A stretch of DNA of 64,000 bases from JAJPJE01 sp963724985 (GCA_963724985.1 CAVRWV010000019.1:496001-560000); one strand, 5' to 3'; shown: positions 1 through 9,061, counted from the first letter of the stretch. Notes: a model not told the origin generated them from the sequence alone. Made by a program: numbers and translations.

Positions 1-281
1 GAGCCCGAAATCATCCCACCAAATACGGCTCCGGTGCGGTAATTCGGTTCGATTACCCTTCGGTAACTTACGCAACTTTTGGCGATGCCGATAAACACCA
101 TAGGCTCAACGGGCCAGAGTGTGAACTTTGGGTAATGACGTAACTGCAGCCCAAACTTAGGGTCCATGGACCTCTGTAACGGGTACGGATTTTGTGTACC
201 CTGGTTTACAATCGCGAACGTACTTGCATCAGAATCATCAGTTTCGAGGGCTCTAACTTGCGCCGCGTCCACTTCGTGCTT

Positions 282-1011
282 ATGGCTTTGCTGGTCGGTA
301 GCAGTGTTTTACCGGCATTCGCTCTTCATACGACGACTGCGAAGCCACATCATTATCATCATCGTTTGCGTCGGATGCGGTTGATCCACTGGAACCCTGT
401 ATTTCGCGGCACGCACGAAGCTCTTATTCGTGAGAATGCGCAGCTCGATATGCTGCAGCTGCCACGAATCGAGAATGACGATCAGCTGTTGCTGCTCGAA
501 CAGTCCGAGGAATTGGTTCCGCTTCGCGAAAGCAATTATCTGAGTGTTGCGCAGAATCTCGCTGAAACCAGGCGCTATTGCCGTCCGTGGACGCGCGATT
601 TCGTCGAAGATTTCAGCCAGGACTTTTACAAAGAATTTCATCGCCCGATCGAGGTGACTTCGGCGGTTCGCACCGTCCAGCAGCAACATAAGCTTCGCCG
701 TCACAATCGCAACGCAGCGCCGGAACTGGGTGATGCGGCCTCCACTCACCTCACCGGCGTTACCATCGACATCCTCAAGCGCGGTCTAACCCGCAAGCAG
801 ATGCAATGGGTGAACGCCTATTTCACTGCCCCTGCACGAACAGGGCCTGATCGAGCCGGTCGAAGAGCGTCGCCAACCCGTATTCCACATCATGGTGTCG
901 TACACCTACAGCGAATGGCGCGTACAAAAATTGGCAGCCGAGCAGGCTCCGCCGCTCCCGAACGTACTAGAAGTCTCCGACACATACCCCAGCATCGCCG
1001 GACAACACTGA
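282..1011 (+). CDS. DUF5715-like secreted protein, frameshifted
   Basis: The start encodes a signal-peptide-like hydrophobic segment (MALLVGSSVLPAFA) followed by a His-rich stretch. The middle part (RPWTRDFVEDFSQDFYKEF, then a segment ending STHLTGVTIDIL) resembles the DUF5715 family of acidobacterial proteins, which has a peptidase-like look; the exact activity is not known to me. The frame breaks in a run of four C at 829-832. Removing one C joins QMQWVNAYFTA to LHEQGLIEPVEERRQPVFH and a stop at 1009-1011, so the original product was about 240 residues. The start is uncertain: no strong ribosome binding site is seen before 282, and GTG 276 or an upstream TTG at 192 are alternatives. Confidence 0.6.
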
Positions 1012-1093
1012 ACCGAATCCAGCAACAGTCCACTGTTTGAAGATGACTTTTCTCCACGCGAACTGAGAAAATGACGCGCGGAGGTGTAGCTGA

Positions 1094-1750
1094 ATGAGAA
1101 GAGTCCTCGTTTATTCTGCCGTTCTTGCTTTACTGGCAGCCACGGTTGTTGCGCAGACTGCCGCGCCAGCGTCGAATCATCCCACTGCCATCATCGAGAC
1201 GAGCAAAGGCAATATCACATGCGAACTGTTCCCCGATAAAGCCCCGATCACGGTTAAGAATTTTATCGGCCTCGCAACCGGCACCAAGGACTGGACTAGT
1301 CCGACTTCCCACGCGAAGAAGCATGGCGTGCCGCTTTACGACGGAACCATCTTCCATCGCGTGATTCCCGACTTCATGATTCAAGGCGGAGATCCGCGCG
1401 GAGATGGTACGGGAGATGCCGGTTACGAGTTCAAGGACGAATTCAGTGATCTGCACTTCGACGTGCCCGGACGCCTGGCGATGGCGAACAGCGGCCCGAA
1501 TACAAATAGCTCGCAATTCTTCATCACGCAGGTTCCGACCCCGCACTTGAACAATCATCACACCATCTTCGGTCAATGCGGACCGATTTCGCTGATTGGC
1601 GAGATTGCACGCGTACCGCGAAACCAGACCAACGATAAGCCCTTCACGCCGGTGAAGATCACTCACATCAAGATCGTCAATGCGGGTGGCACGGCATCTG
1701 CACCTGCGAAGCCGGCGGCCGCGCCGTCAAAACCAACGTCAAAATCGTAG
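1094..1750 (+). CDS. Exported cyclophilin-type peptidyl-prolyl cis-trans isomerase
   Basis: This is a 218-residue protein with an N-terminal signal peptide (VLALLAATVVAQTAAPA), then a full cyclophilin domain from about residue 30 to 195. The hallmark FHRVIPDFMIQGGDPRGDG and the conserved MANSGPNTNSSQFFIT are both present. It should catalyse proline isomerisation on proteins outside the cytoplasm. The C-terminal tail is Ala/Pro/Lys-rich. A GGAGGTG ribosome binding site lies 7 bases before ATG 1094. A strong terminator separates it from a second cyclophilin gene just downstream. Confidence 0.92.
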   Translation: MRRVLVYSAVLALLAATVVAQTAAPASNHPTAIIETSKGNITCELFPDKAPITVKNFIGLATGTKDWTSPTSHAKKHGVPLYDGTIFHRVIPDFMIQGGDPRGDGTGDAGYEFKDEFSDLHFDVPGRLAMANSGPNTNSSQFFITQVPTPHLNNHHTIFGQCGPISLIGEIARVPRNQTNDKPFTPVKITHIKIVNAGGTASAPAKPAAAPSKPTSKS

Positions 1751-1770
1751 AGGATTTACAATATTCAAAA

Positions 1771-1800
1771 CGGCGGCCCAACCAAGGCCGCCGATTTTTA
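1771..1800 (+). terminator. Rho-independent terminator after exported cyclophilin
   Basis: A perfect 8-bp stem CGGCGGCC (1771-1778) and GGCCGCCG (1786-1793) with a 7-base loop is followed by ATTTTTA. It lies 20 bases after the stop codon at 1750. Confidence 0.85.
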
Positions 1801-1828
1801 TGACCGCAGACATGGAAAGGATTCCTGC

Positions 1829-2356
1829 ATGGCACGTCAGCCTGGAACATACGCAATCTTCGAGACGTCAGAAGGAAACATTGTCGTCCGCCTGTTCGAG
1901 AAAGAAGCTCCCAAGACGGTGGCGAACTTCGTCGAACTTGCCGAAGGAAAGCGCGAATGGACGCATCCGGTAAGCCGCAAGAAGTCGAGCGATCCGCTGT
2001 ATAACGGCACCATCTTTCACCGCGTGATTCCGGATTTCATGATCCAGGGCGGAGATCCTGCAGGCACCGGATTCGGTGGTCCCGGCTATCAATTTGAGGA
2101 TGAGACCAAGGGTTCTCCGCACAAGTTCGATAAATCTGGCAAGCTGGCGATGGCGAATGCCGGTCCGAATACCAATGGATCACAAATCTTCATCACCGTC
2201 GCGGCGACGCCATGGTTGACCGGGAACCACACGATCTTCGGCGAAGTGGTGGAAGGTCAGGATATAGCCGATAAGATTTCGAAGCTGCCCAAGAACCGGC
2301 AAGACAAGCCGATGCAGGATGTTGTGGTGAAGACGGTGAAGATCGAGCGAGTCTAG
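1829..2356 (+). CDS. Cytoplasmic cyclophilin-type peptidyl-prolyl cis-trans isomerase
   Basis: This is a 175-residue single-domain cyclophilin without a signal peptide. FHRVIPDFMIQGGDPAGTG and MANAGPNTNGSQIFIT match the active-site regions of the family. It is clearly paralogous to the gene just upstream, which adds a leader peptide, so the pair probably serves two compartments. AAAGGA lies 8 bases before the ATG. Because the terminator at 1771-1800 lies between the two genes, this copy is probably transcribed from its own promoter. Confidence 0.93.
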   Translation: MARQPGTYAIFETSEGNIVVRLFEKEAPKTVANFVELAEGKREWTHPVSRKKSSDPLYNGTIFHRVIPDFMIQGGDPAGTGFGGPGYQFEDETKGSPHKFDKSGKLAMANAGPNTNGSQIFITVAATPWLTGNHTIFGEVVEGQDIADKISKLPKNRQDKPMQDVVVKTVKIERV

Positions 2357-2399
2357 AGGAATTGGCAATTGAGAATTTGTAATTGGGTAATTGAAACCA

Positions 2400-2434
2400 G
2401 AAAAGCAAACCCCACTCGTTGTCGGCGAGTGGGG
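2400..2434 (-). terminator. Terminator of the icd-mdh unit
   Basis: A 9-bp stem CCCCACTCG (2410-2418) and CGAGTGGGG (2426-2434) is followed, on the minus strand, by TTTGCTTTT. It sits 23 bases after the mdh stop codon. The plus-strand side has no T run, so it serves mainly the minus strand. Confidence 0.75.
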
Positions 2435-2456
2435 CATCCGAATGCAATAATCGAAA

Positions 2457-3383
2457 CTAGACTCCGATGACGGCGACCAGTTCCTTTACGGCCCCGGCGC
2501 TCTTCTCCAGGGCTTCCTGTTCGTCGGAGCTAAGTTTGATTTCAATGATCTGCTCAATTCCCTTCTCGCCGAGTTTGCACGGCACGCCAACGAACAGACC
2601 CTTGATCCCGTACTCGCCTTCGAGATAGGCGGCGCAAGGCAGGATCTTCTTCTTGTCTTTCAGGATCGCTTCCACCATCTCGGTGAAAGCGGCCGACGGC
2701 GCGTAGTAAGCGCTTCCCGTCTTCAGGTATTTCACGATCTCCGCGCCGCCGTCGCGCGTGCGCTGTACAAGCCGCTCGATGGTCTGTGCATCCATCAGTT
2801 CGGTGATCGGAATTCCTGCAACCGTCGAGTAACGCGCTAGAGGAACCATGGTGTCGCCATGGCCGCCGAGCACGAAGGCAGTAACGTTCTCGACGCTTAC
2901 CTTGAGTTCTTCGGCAATGAAAGTACGGAAGCGCGAAGAATCCAGCACGCCAGCCATTCCGATCACGCGCTCGCGCGGAAAACCACTCAGCTTGTAAGCG
3001 GCCTGCGCCATCGCATCCAGCGGGTTCGACACAATGATCAGAATGCAGTTTGGCGAATACTTCACCACTCTCGAGACCACGTCCGACATGATCTTGTGAT
3101 TCGTATTGAGCAAATCGTCTCGGCTCATGCCGGGCTTACGCGGCACGCCTGCCGTGATCACGACGATGTCGGAGTTGGCAGTATCGGCATAGTCGTTGGT
3201 GCCTAGCACGTGCGAATCTTTCTTCTCGATGGGCATGGCTTCGAGCAGATCAAGCGACTTGCCCTGCGGAACGCCTTCGAGGATATCGATTAAGACTACG
3301 TCCGCCAGTTCCTTGGCGGCGATCCAGTGCGCACCGGTAGCCCCCACATTGCCGGACCCCACGACCGTTACCTTGTTACGCAT
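2457..3383 (-). CDS. mdh: Malate dehydrogenase
   Basis: The 308-residue product is a malate/lactate dehydrogenase family enzyme interconverting malate and oxaloacetate with NAD in the TCA cycle. It opens with a Rossmann motif (VTVVGSGNVGATGAHW). The substrate-binding VPRKPGMSRDDLL and the catalytic-His segment LGGHGDTMVPL are present. The Arg at the substrate-specificity loop fits malate rather than lactate dehydrogenase. The open frame extends further upstream, but ATG 3383 is chosen because GGAAAGGA lies 6 bases before it and homology begins there. It is 35 bases downstream of icd on the same strand, so the two are probably co-transcribed. Confidence 0.95.
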   Translation of the reverse strand: MRNKVTVVGSGNVGATGAHWIAAKELADVVLIDILEGVPQGKSLDLLEAMPIEKKDSHVLGTNDYADTANSDIVVITAGVPRKPGMSRDDLLNTNHKIMSDVVSRVVKYSPNCILIIVSNPLDAMAQAAYKLSGFPRERVIGMAGVLDSSRFRTFIAEELKVSVENVTAFVLGGHGDTMVPLARYSTVAGIPITELMDAQTIERLVQRTRDGGAEIVKYLKTGSAYYAPSAAFTEMVEAILKDKKKILPCAAYLEGEYGIKGLFVGVPCKLGEKGIEQIIEIKLSSDEQEALEKSAGAVKELVAVIGV

Positions 3384-3418
3384 AAAATTCCTTTCCAATA
3401 AATTCGAATCTTCGAAAC

Positions 3419-4840
3419 TCAACGAGCTGCTGAGAGCGAGGCGTCCATGTTCTTGATCACGTAATCGGCGAACTCGCTCGTCTTCACCTTGGTCGCGCCT
3501 TCCATCATGCGATGGAAATCGTAGGTCACCTTCTTTTGTTCGATGGTACGCCGCATTCCCTCTTCGACCAGTCGAGCAGCCTCGCTCCAGCCAAGAAAAT
3601 CGAGCATCATCACGCCGGAAAGAATCACCGAACCGGGATTGATCACGTCCTGATCGGCGTACTTGGGCGCCGTGCCGTGCGTGGCTTCGAAAATCGCATA
3701 GCCATCGCCGATATTCGCGCCAGGCGCGATGCCAAGACCACCAACCTGCGCCGCGCAAGCGTCGGAAATGTAGTCGCCGTTCAAGTTTGGAGTCGCCAGA
3801 ACCGTGTATTCGTCAGGCCGCGTGACCACCTGCTGGAAGATCGAATCGGCGATGCGATCGTTGATCATCAACTTCGTCTTCCACTTGCCGTTTCCGTGCG
3901 TGCTGTAGATCGCGTCAAGTACGCCTTTTACTTCGGCATAGAGAGCGTCTCGGAAATCCTGCGTCGCGTATTCCAGTCCGGGCTCAATCAGCGCGGCGTT
4001 CTGCTCAACCGTAAGGCTGGCGTTCTTGTCCTTATTATCGAGAATCCAGCTCTCGCGCTCGGTAACTACCTGATCGCGGAACTCGTCTTTCGCCAACTCG
4101 TATCCCCACTCGCGGAAAGCGCCTTCAGTGAATTTCTGTATGTTCCCTTTGTGAACCAGCGTGACCGACTTCCGCTTGTTAGTGAGCGCGAACTCGATCG
4201 CACGTCGCACCAGACGCTTCGTGCCAAACACCGAGATCGGCTTGATACCTACGCCTGAATCTTGCCGGACCTGCTTCTTGCCGCCCTTCAACATCTCGTT
4301 GTTGAGGAAGTCGATCAGCTTCTTCGCCTCCGGTGTTCCCTCTTTCCACTCGATTCCGGCGTAAACGTCTTCGGTATTCTCGCGGAAGATAACGATATCC
4401 ATGAGGTCAGGGCGCTTCACCGGAGATGGTGCTCCGTAGAACTTTACCGGGCGCACGCAGGCGTATAGATCCAAAATCTGGCGTAGCGCAACATTCAAAG
4501 AACGGATACCACCACCGACTGGCGTCGTCAGTGGGCCCTTAATGCCGACACGCAATTCCTTCATCGCCTCGACGGTGTCGTCCGGAAGCCAACTCTTGAA
4601 CTTCATCATCGATTTTTCGCCGGCAAATACTTCGTACCAAACGATGCGCCGCTTGCCCTGGTACGCCTTCTTTACCGCAGCATCAAACACCCGCACCGAG
4701 GCCTTCCAAATGTCGCGTCCGGTGCCGTCGCCCTCTATGAACGGAATGATCGGGTTATCGGGGATGTTGTAGCTGCCGTTGCTGTAAGTGATCCGGGTCC
4801 CGTCGGTAGGAACGGGGAGTCCGTTGAAAGAAGACGCCAT
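3419..4840 (-). CDS. icd: Isocitrate dehydrogenase (NADP-type)
   Basis: This 473-residue enzyme oxidatively decarboxylates isocitrate to 2-oxoglutarate. PFIEGDGTGRDIW at the N-terminus, GGGIRSLNVALRQ (the Ser that binds substrate and is the phosphorylation site in the E. coli enzyme), IFRENTEDVYAGIEW, and TLVHKGNIQKFTEGAF all match the E. coli-type isocitrate dehydrogenase. The product is longer than the E. coli protein (416 residues), mainly by internal insertions. ATG 4840 has GGAGG 7 bases upstream; the frame extends 25 codons further but without a better signal. It leads the icd-mdh pair and has a near-perfect 20-bp palindrome about 90 bp upstream. Confidence 0.95.
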   Translation of the reverse strand: MASSFNGLPVPTDGTRITYSNGSYNIPDNPIIPFIEGDGTGRDIWKASVRVFDAAVKKAYQGKRRIVWYEVFAGEKSMMKFKSWLPDDTVEAMKELRVGIKGPLTTPVGGGIRSLNVALRQILDLYACVRPVKFYGAPSPVKRPDLMDIVIFRENTEDVYAGIEWKEGTPEAKKLIDFLNNEMLKGGKKQVRQDSGVGIKPISVFGTKRLVRRAIEFALTNKRKSVTLVHKGNIQKFTEGAFREWGYELAKDEFRDQVVTERESWILDNKDKNASLTVEQNAALIEPGLEYATQDFRDALYAEVKGVLDAIYSTHGNGKWKTKLMINDRIADSIFQQVVTRPDEYTVLATPNLNGDYISDACAAQVGGLGIAPGANIGDGYAIFEATHGTAPKYADQDVINPGSVILSGVMMLDFLGWSEAARLVEEGMRRTIEQKKVTYDFHRMMEGATKVKTSEFADYVIKNMDASLSAAR

Positions 4841-5372
4841 CCAAAGCCTCCAAATCCAAAGATAAGTTTCGCCGTGCGCGAAGTCCGGCGAGATCATACA
4901 TGCGTGCCCGCACACCCTTTGACGATGTACGTCACACGAACGTGTGACGAACGCTTCGCGTCGCCATCACGCACTTCATTAGGCCACCCTGATTCGGACA
5001 GGAAAGCTGGGAATCGGTGCGGTTCTAAGTCATCCGGAATGACGGAGTTGCGATTACCGGACGTGACGCCATCATATCGTATGGCGCGCGACTGCGGCGA
5101 GAAGAAAGGTACCTAAGAAGGTGCGCGCCGTCACTTCGGGAAGAGACATCCGGCAGCTGTGGTATACTGAATCCCGACGCTAATAGCCACGGTTCGCTTG
5201 TGGTGCGGCAGTCCGAATTTACACCCCGGCCTGGCTTTATCTCCGCTATTCCTGCTCTCCGTTTGTTCTAAGCGCCAATTTAAATGTTTTTGAGCGGCTT
5301 CAGCTGTATTGTCGCGGATCGCATTCTTAGTGCGTCTCGCGAGGCGCCTCTCCTAAGAAAGATACGATTCGA
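4841..5372. other. Divergent intergenic region between icd and the RNA helicase
   Basis: No gene is visible in these 532 bases. They hold the palindrome at 4930-4949 on the icd side and, on the helicase side, a TATACT box at 5163-5168 about 205 bases before the helicase start, which would give a long 5' leader. No recognised riboswitch fold was found by eye. Confidence 0.5.
4930..4949. promoter_or_regulatory. 20-bp palindrome upstream of icd
   Basis: CGTCACACG-AA-CGTGTGACG is a perfect inverted repeat with 9-bp arms and a 2-base centre, 90 bases upstream of the icd ATG. The size and tight spacing suit a dimeric regulator site better than a terminator, as no T run follows on either strand. 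The regulator is unknown. Confidence 0.4.
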
Positions 5373-6572
5373 ATGACAAGTTTTACCGAACTGCCCCTCT
5401 CTGCCGCATTGCAGCAGAGGCTTAAGGCTAACAATTTCAACATCCCAACCCCCGTCCAGGCAGCGGCGATTCCGCAAGCGCTCGACGGCAAAGACGTCCT
5501 CGCGACGGCACAAACCGGCACGGGCAAGACGCTCGCGTTCCTGGTGCCGCTTATCGAACGCCTGATGAAGAATCCCGGCTCACGAAAAGTCGACGCTCTG
5601 GCGCTGGTTCCGACGCGCGAATTGGCGTTACAGGCAGAGGAACAGTACGAGTTACTCCGAACCAAGAAGCTGCCCAAGGCAGCCGTCATCATTGGCGGAA
5701 TGTCCGAGAGACCTCAGATCCAGGCGATCCGCTCGGGTGCGCGGTTCGTGATTGCGACACCAGGACGTCTGGAAGATCTGATAAGCCGCAGGCTCGTCGA
5801 CATTCGTGGCGTCGAACTGCTGGTGCTGGACGAAGCCGATCGCATGCTCGACATGGGATTCCTGCCGGCGTTGCGCCGCATTGCCGCTGCGCTTCCGAGG
5901 CAGCGTCAGACGATGTGCTTCTCCGCAACTCTGGAAGCATCGGTTGCTGGACTCGTAAACGACTACACTCGCGATCCCGTGCGTATTGCATTGGGCTCGA
6001 CCCTGAAGCCCGCCGATAGCGTGGACCTGCAGGCATTCGAGGTATCGCAGACAGACAAGTTCGATACTCTGCGCCAACTGCTGCGCGAGGAACCGGGACG
6101 AACCCTGATTTTCGCCCGCACCAAACGCGGAACCGAGCGTCTGGCGAAGAACCTGATCCGCGACGGATTCCTGGCCGCCATGATTCACGGCGACCGTTCG
6201 CAGTCGCAGCGAATCAGCGCGCTGAACGGCTTTGAAGAAGGCCGCTACAAGGTGCTGGTTGCGACGGACGTGGCGTCACGCGGTATTCACGTAACGAACA
6301 TCGCACACGTAATTAACTACGACCTTCCGGCTATTGCGGAAGACTTCATTCATCGCGTGGGACGAACCGGCAGGGCTGGCGCTCGCGGGAAGGCTTCAAC
6401 GCTGGTTTCCCCGGCAGAGACGCTGGAACTGAGGACCATCGAGCGAGCCTTGAAGCTGAAAGTGGAGCGAAAGAAGATTGCTCCCGACCGTTCCGTTACA
6501 CGGATGGCCAGCCACAGGAACACGCTTTCCGGAAGAACTCTTAACGCTCTGCCCGGAGAGATCTTCGCGTAA
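5373..6572 (+). CDS. DEAD-box ATP-dependent RNA helicase (RhlE type)
   Basis: All helicase motifs are visible in order: Q motif (PTPVQAAAIPQAL), Walker A AQTGTGKT, PTRELALQ, TPGRLEDL, Walker B DEAD (VLDEADRMLDMGF), SAT (CFSATL), IFARTKRGTERLAKNL, VLVATDVASRGIHV and HRVGRTGRAG. At 399 residues it is a compact RhlE-like enzyme with only a short C-terminal tail. It should unwind RNA duplexes in ribosome assembly or RNA decay. A long untranslated leader and a nearby RRM protein gene suggest a cold-response role, which is an inference. Confidence 0.93.
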   Translation: MTSFTELPLSAALQQRLKANNFNIPTPVQAAAIPQALDGKDVLATAQTGTGKTLAFLVPLIERLMKNPGSRKVDALALVPTRELALQAEEQYELLRTKKLPKAAVIIGGMSERPQIQAIRSGARFVIATPGRLEDLISRRLVDIRGVELLVLDEADRMLDMGFLPALRRIAAALPRQRQTMCFSATLEASVAGLVNDYTRDPVRIALGSTLKPADSVDLQAFEVSQTDKFDTLRQLLREEPGRTLIFARTKRGTERLAKNLIRDGFLAAMIHGDRSQSQRISALNGFEEGRYKVLVATDVASRGIHVTNIAHVINYDLPAIAEDFIHRVGRTGRAGARGKASTLVSPAETLELRTIERALKLKVERKKIAPDRSVTRMASHRNTLSGRTLNALPGEIFA

Positions 6573-6595
6573 ACGCGAGCGACGCAGACGCATTT

Positions 6596-6628
6596 CGGGA
6601 GCCCCGGTTAGGAAGGGCTCTCGATTTT
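6596..6628 (+). terminator. Probable terminator after the RNA helicase gene
   Basis: CGGGAGCCC (6596-6604) pairs with GGGCTCTCG (6615-6623) in a 9-bp stem including one G-T pair, with a 10-base loop, followed by ATTTT. It lies 24 bases after the helicase stop codon. Confidence 0.5.
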
Positions 6629-6652
6629 CGCTTGCTCGCGGCTTTCCTCGCG

Positions 6653-6658
6653 TATACT
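6653..6658 (+). promoter_or_regulatory. Possible -10 box of the RRM protein gene
   Basis: TATACT at 6653-6658 is a good -10 match, but only weak -35 candidates are present (TTGCTC, 15-bp spacing). If used, transcription would start about 165 bases before the RRM start codon, leaving a long leader similar to the one before the helicase. Confidence 0.3.
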
Positions 6659-6829
6659 CTGAGGCGTCTCTTGCTGCACTGCTCGGCTTCCACGATTGCG
6701 TTCATTGCGGAACTAGACGGATAGAGCGGACTGACGCTCACCTACATCGATTCGCTGATTCGCTTCGAATCCCGATATGTACCACCAGTCTGAGCCCATT
6801 CCAGCTTATGGAATTCGGAAGGAAATCCT

Positions 6830-7171
6830 GTGAAGAAACTCTACGTCGGTAATTTCTCGTTTGCTACAACTGAAGCTGATCTGCGCGATCTGTTCACACC
6901 GTTTGGAGCAGTGGATAGCGTTTCCGTGGTGACCGATCGCGATACCGGCCGCTCTCGTGGATTCGGATTCGTGGAAATGGCGAATGACAGTGAAGCTGCG
7001 GCTGCAATTGAAGGCTTGAGTGGTAGAGAAGTCGGCGGACGTGCACTGACCGTAAATGAAGCTCGGCCGAAGATGGAACGCGGCGGAGGCGGCGGTCGCG
7101 GTGGATTCCGTGGCGGCCGTGGCGACGATCGCGGCGGACACTCGAACAAGCGTCGCGAACCTCGCTGGTAA
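6830..7171 (+). CDS. RRM-type RNA-binding protein with Gly/Arg-rich tail
   Basis: The 113-residue protein carries one RNA recognition motif in residues 1-80. RNP2 is KLYVGNFSF and RNP1 is SRGFGFVEM, with the aromatic residues used to stack on RNA bases. The tail from residue 82 is a GGGRGGFRGGRGDDRGG low-complexity stretch, as in cyanobacterial and other bacterial RRM cold-shock proteins. It starts with GTG at 6830; GGAAGGA lies 6 bases upstream. It probably binds single-stranded RNA, perhaps together with the upstream helicase. Confidence 0.93.
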   Translation: MKKLYVGNFSFATTEADLRDLFTPFGAVDSVSVVTDRDTGRSRGFGFVEMANDSEAAAAIEGLSGREVGGRALTVNEARPKMERGGGGGRGGFRGGRGDDRGGHSNKRREPRW

Positions 7172-7370
7172 CCTGGACTTACTGCCTATACTGGCAAATC
7201 CGTTGCGGGTTTCTTGTTTAGATGTCTGCTCGAACCGGATGACCTGTATCTGGTCTGGCGCTATTCGTGTGCAAGTTGGGATTAACCGCTTCATTGATGA
7301 CATAATCCTCGATTGTCGCGCTACCACGCAGAGTAAGATACGGAGTTCGGTGGCTGTTCAAAGTTCAGTA

Positions 7371-7400
7371 CCCGGCTGAAAGACGGTTCTATCAGCCGGG
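7371..7400. other. 9-bp hairpin upstream of the LysR gene
   Basis: CCCGGCTGA (7371-7379) and TCAGCCGGG (7392-7400) form a perfect stem around a 12-base loop. No T run follows, so it is a weak terminator candidate for the RRM gene or a leader structure of the LysR gene, 40 bases upstream of its start. Confidence 0.4.
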
Positions 7401-7440
7401 CTGAGATCAGAAGGGAATACCGGGAGCCGAAAGCCTCCAT

Positions 7441-8352
7441 ATGGACTTCGACCAACTGGAAACATTCCTGGAAGTAGCCCGCCTCAGCAGTTTTTCACGC
7501 GCGGCAGAGAAACGTTTTCGCACTCAGCCAGCCATTTCTGCACAGATTCGGGCGCTTGAAGAAGAGGTCGGAGCGAAGCTACTCGATCGCTCCGGGGGCA
7601 AAGTTGCGCTCACCGGACCCGGCAAGATATTTCAGAAATATGCCGAGGACACGATCCAGGCCCGCCGAGCGATGATGACTTCGATCGCCGAGACGGAACG
7701 CGTACCTCGAGGCGAGATTATCGTCGGAGCAAACGAGGGCACCTGCCTATATATCTTGCCTGAAGTGTTTGCGAGCTTTAAAAAGCAGTACCCGAATGTG
7801 GCCGTCAACATTCGGCGATTCGAGTCTGCGAAAGTGCTGGAATCGGTAATCGACCACACTATTGATTTCGGCGTCGTTTCCCTTCCCGTTCCCGACAATC
7901 GCCTCACGGTTGTTCCTATTCACAAAGACGAGTTAGTGGTTGTGTGTGCTCCGCAACATCCGCTGGCGAAATCGAAGAGCGTGGATGCAGCAACCATGGC
8001 CGAATATCCGCTGTTGCTTCCGAAATATGGAAGAACACGGGAGGCCATCGACGATCTTTTCCGCGAGCGCCGCCTGAAACCGAACGTCTCCATGGACCTC
8101 GATTCCAGCGAATTGCTGAAACGCTTTGCCGCGGCGGATGTGGGAATTGGGCTGATTCCACGTTCTAATGTGCAGGAAGACGTAAAAGCGAAAATACTGG
8201 CGGCGCTGGTCCTCTCTGATGTGCAATTACGGCGCGACTTGGCGCTGGTTTTCCGCAAAGATAAGGCGCTCAGCCGCGCTGCCATGGCATTCATTGATAT
8301 TGCCATGCGTCAGAAAAAGGCGGAACAAGCCGCGGCGCAAGTCAGCAAGTGA
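7441..8352 (+). CDS. LysR-family transcriptional regulator
   Basis: This is a 303-residue protein with the LysR helix-turn-helix at residues 1-60 (FLEVARLSSFSRAAEKRF, QPAISAQIRALEEEVGAKLL) and an effector-binding domain of the periplasmic-binding-protein type from about residue 90. The length is normal for the family. It reads toward the arginine decarboxylase gene 135 bases downstream, so a role in polyamine or amino-acid control is possible, but the effector cannot be read from the sequence. Confidence 0.9.
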   Translation: MDFDQLETFLEVARLSSFSRAAEKRFRTQPAISAQIRALEEEVGAKLLDRSGGKVALTGPGKIFQKYAEDTIQARRAMMTSIAETERVPRGEIIVGANEGTCLYILPEVFASFKKQYPNVAVNIRRFESAKVLESVIDHTIDFGVVSLPVPDNRLTVVPIHKDELVVVCAPQHPLAKSKSVDAATMAEYPLLLPKYGRTREAIDDLFRERRLKPNVSMDLDSSELLKRFAAADVGIGLIPRSNVQEDVKAKILAALVLSDVQLRRDLALVFRKDKALSRAAMAFIDIAMRQKKAEQAAAQVSK

Positions 8353-8390
8353 ACTTCTGCGAAACTCTTTTGTTCACATTCTGTTAAATA

Positions 8391-8418
8391 TTGTGAAATT
8401 TTGATCGCTGCGTATTTT
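8391..8418 (+). promoter_or_regulatory. Possible promoter of the arginine decarboxylase gene
   Basis: TTGTGA at 8391-8396 and TATTTT at 8413-8418 are separated by 16 bases in an AT-rich patch between the LysR gene and the decarboxylase gene. It is a weak match with no other support. Confidence 0.25.
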
Positions 8419-8487
8419 TTCTGCGTGCGCAGCCTCGCAACGTGATAGCTTTTTTAGTTTCCACTCATACTCGCGGAGGCACAGGAA

Positions 8488-9045
8488 TTGGCAAAAGACA
8501 TGGTCCCCAAACGCATCTTTCTCACCAAAGGCGTGGGAAAACACAGAGAGCGGCTCACTTCCTTCGAGCTGGCTCTTCGCGATGCTGGGATCGCCGCACA
8601 GAATCTAGTTCGAGTCTCCTCGATCTTTCCTCCTAACTGCAAGATGATCACCCGCAAAGAGGGATTGCGATACCTCGATCCGGGCCAGGTGACGTTCGCC
8701 GTGGTAGCGGAGAACTCCACGCGCGAGCCCCACCGCTTGCTGGCATCCAGCATTGGCGTGGCGATTCCGGCAGATCGCAATGTTTACGGATATCTCAGCG
8801 AACATCACTCCTTCGGAGAAACCGAAGATGCCGCTGGAGACTATGCCGAGGAATTGGCGGCCGAGATGTTGGCGACAACTCTCGACGTGGAGTTCGATCC
8901 TGATAAATCCTGGGACGAAAAGAAGCAGATCTATCGTCTGTCGAATAAGATCGTGCGCACGATGAACATGACGCAATCCGCGGTGGGCGACAAAAAGGCC
9001 CGATGGACCACGGTAATCGCGGCTGCAATTCTGATTTTCGAATAG
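8488..9045 (+). CDS. pdaD: Pyruvoyl-dependent arginine decarboxylase
   Basis: The 185-residue proenzyme resembles the archaeal-type pyruvoyl arginine decarboxylase, which converts arginine to agmatine. The self-cleavage site sits in VRVSSIFPPNCK; cleavage between Ser44 and Ser45 would make the beta chain and an alpha chain that begins with the pyruvoyl group. EENSTREPHRLLASSIGVAIP-like downstream sequence is also family-typical. The start is TTG 8488, with GCGGAGG 8 bases upstream; ATG 8500 is an alternative. It is the entry step of the polyamine genes that follow, and a shared terminator separates it from the convergent DHS-like gene. Confidence 0.9.
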   Translation: MAKDMVPKRIFLTKGVGKHRERLTSFELALRDAGIAAQNLVRVSSIFPPNCKMITRKEGLRYLDPGQVTFAVVAENSTREPHRLLASSIGVAIPADRNVYGYLSEHHSFGETEDAAGDYAEELAAEMLATTLDVEFDPDKSWDEKKQIYRLSNKIVRTMNMTQSAVGDKKARWTTVIAAAILIFE

Positions 9046-9061
9046 CGGCGTGTAGAACTTC

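Noticed and set aside
48..62. tRNA T-arm-like sequence
   Set aside because: The flanking stem does not extend and no acceptor or anticodon arm can be drawn.
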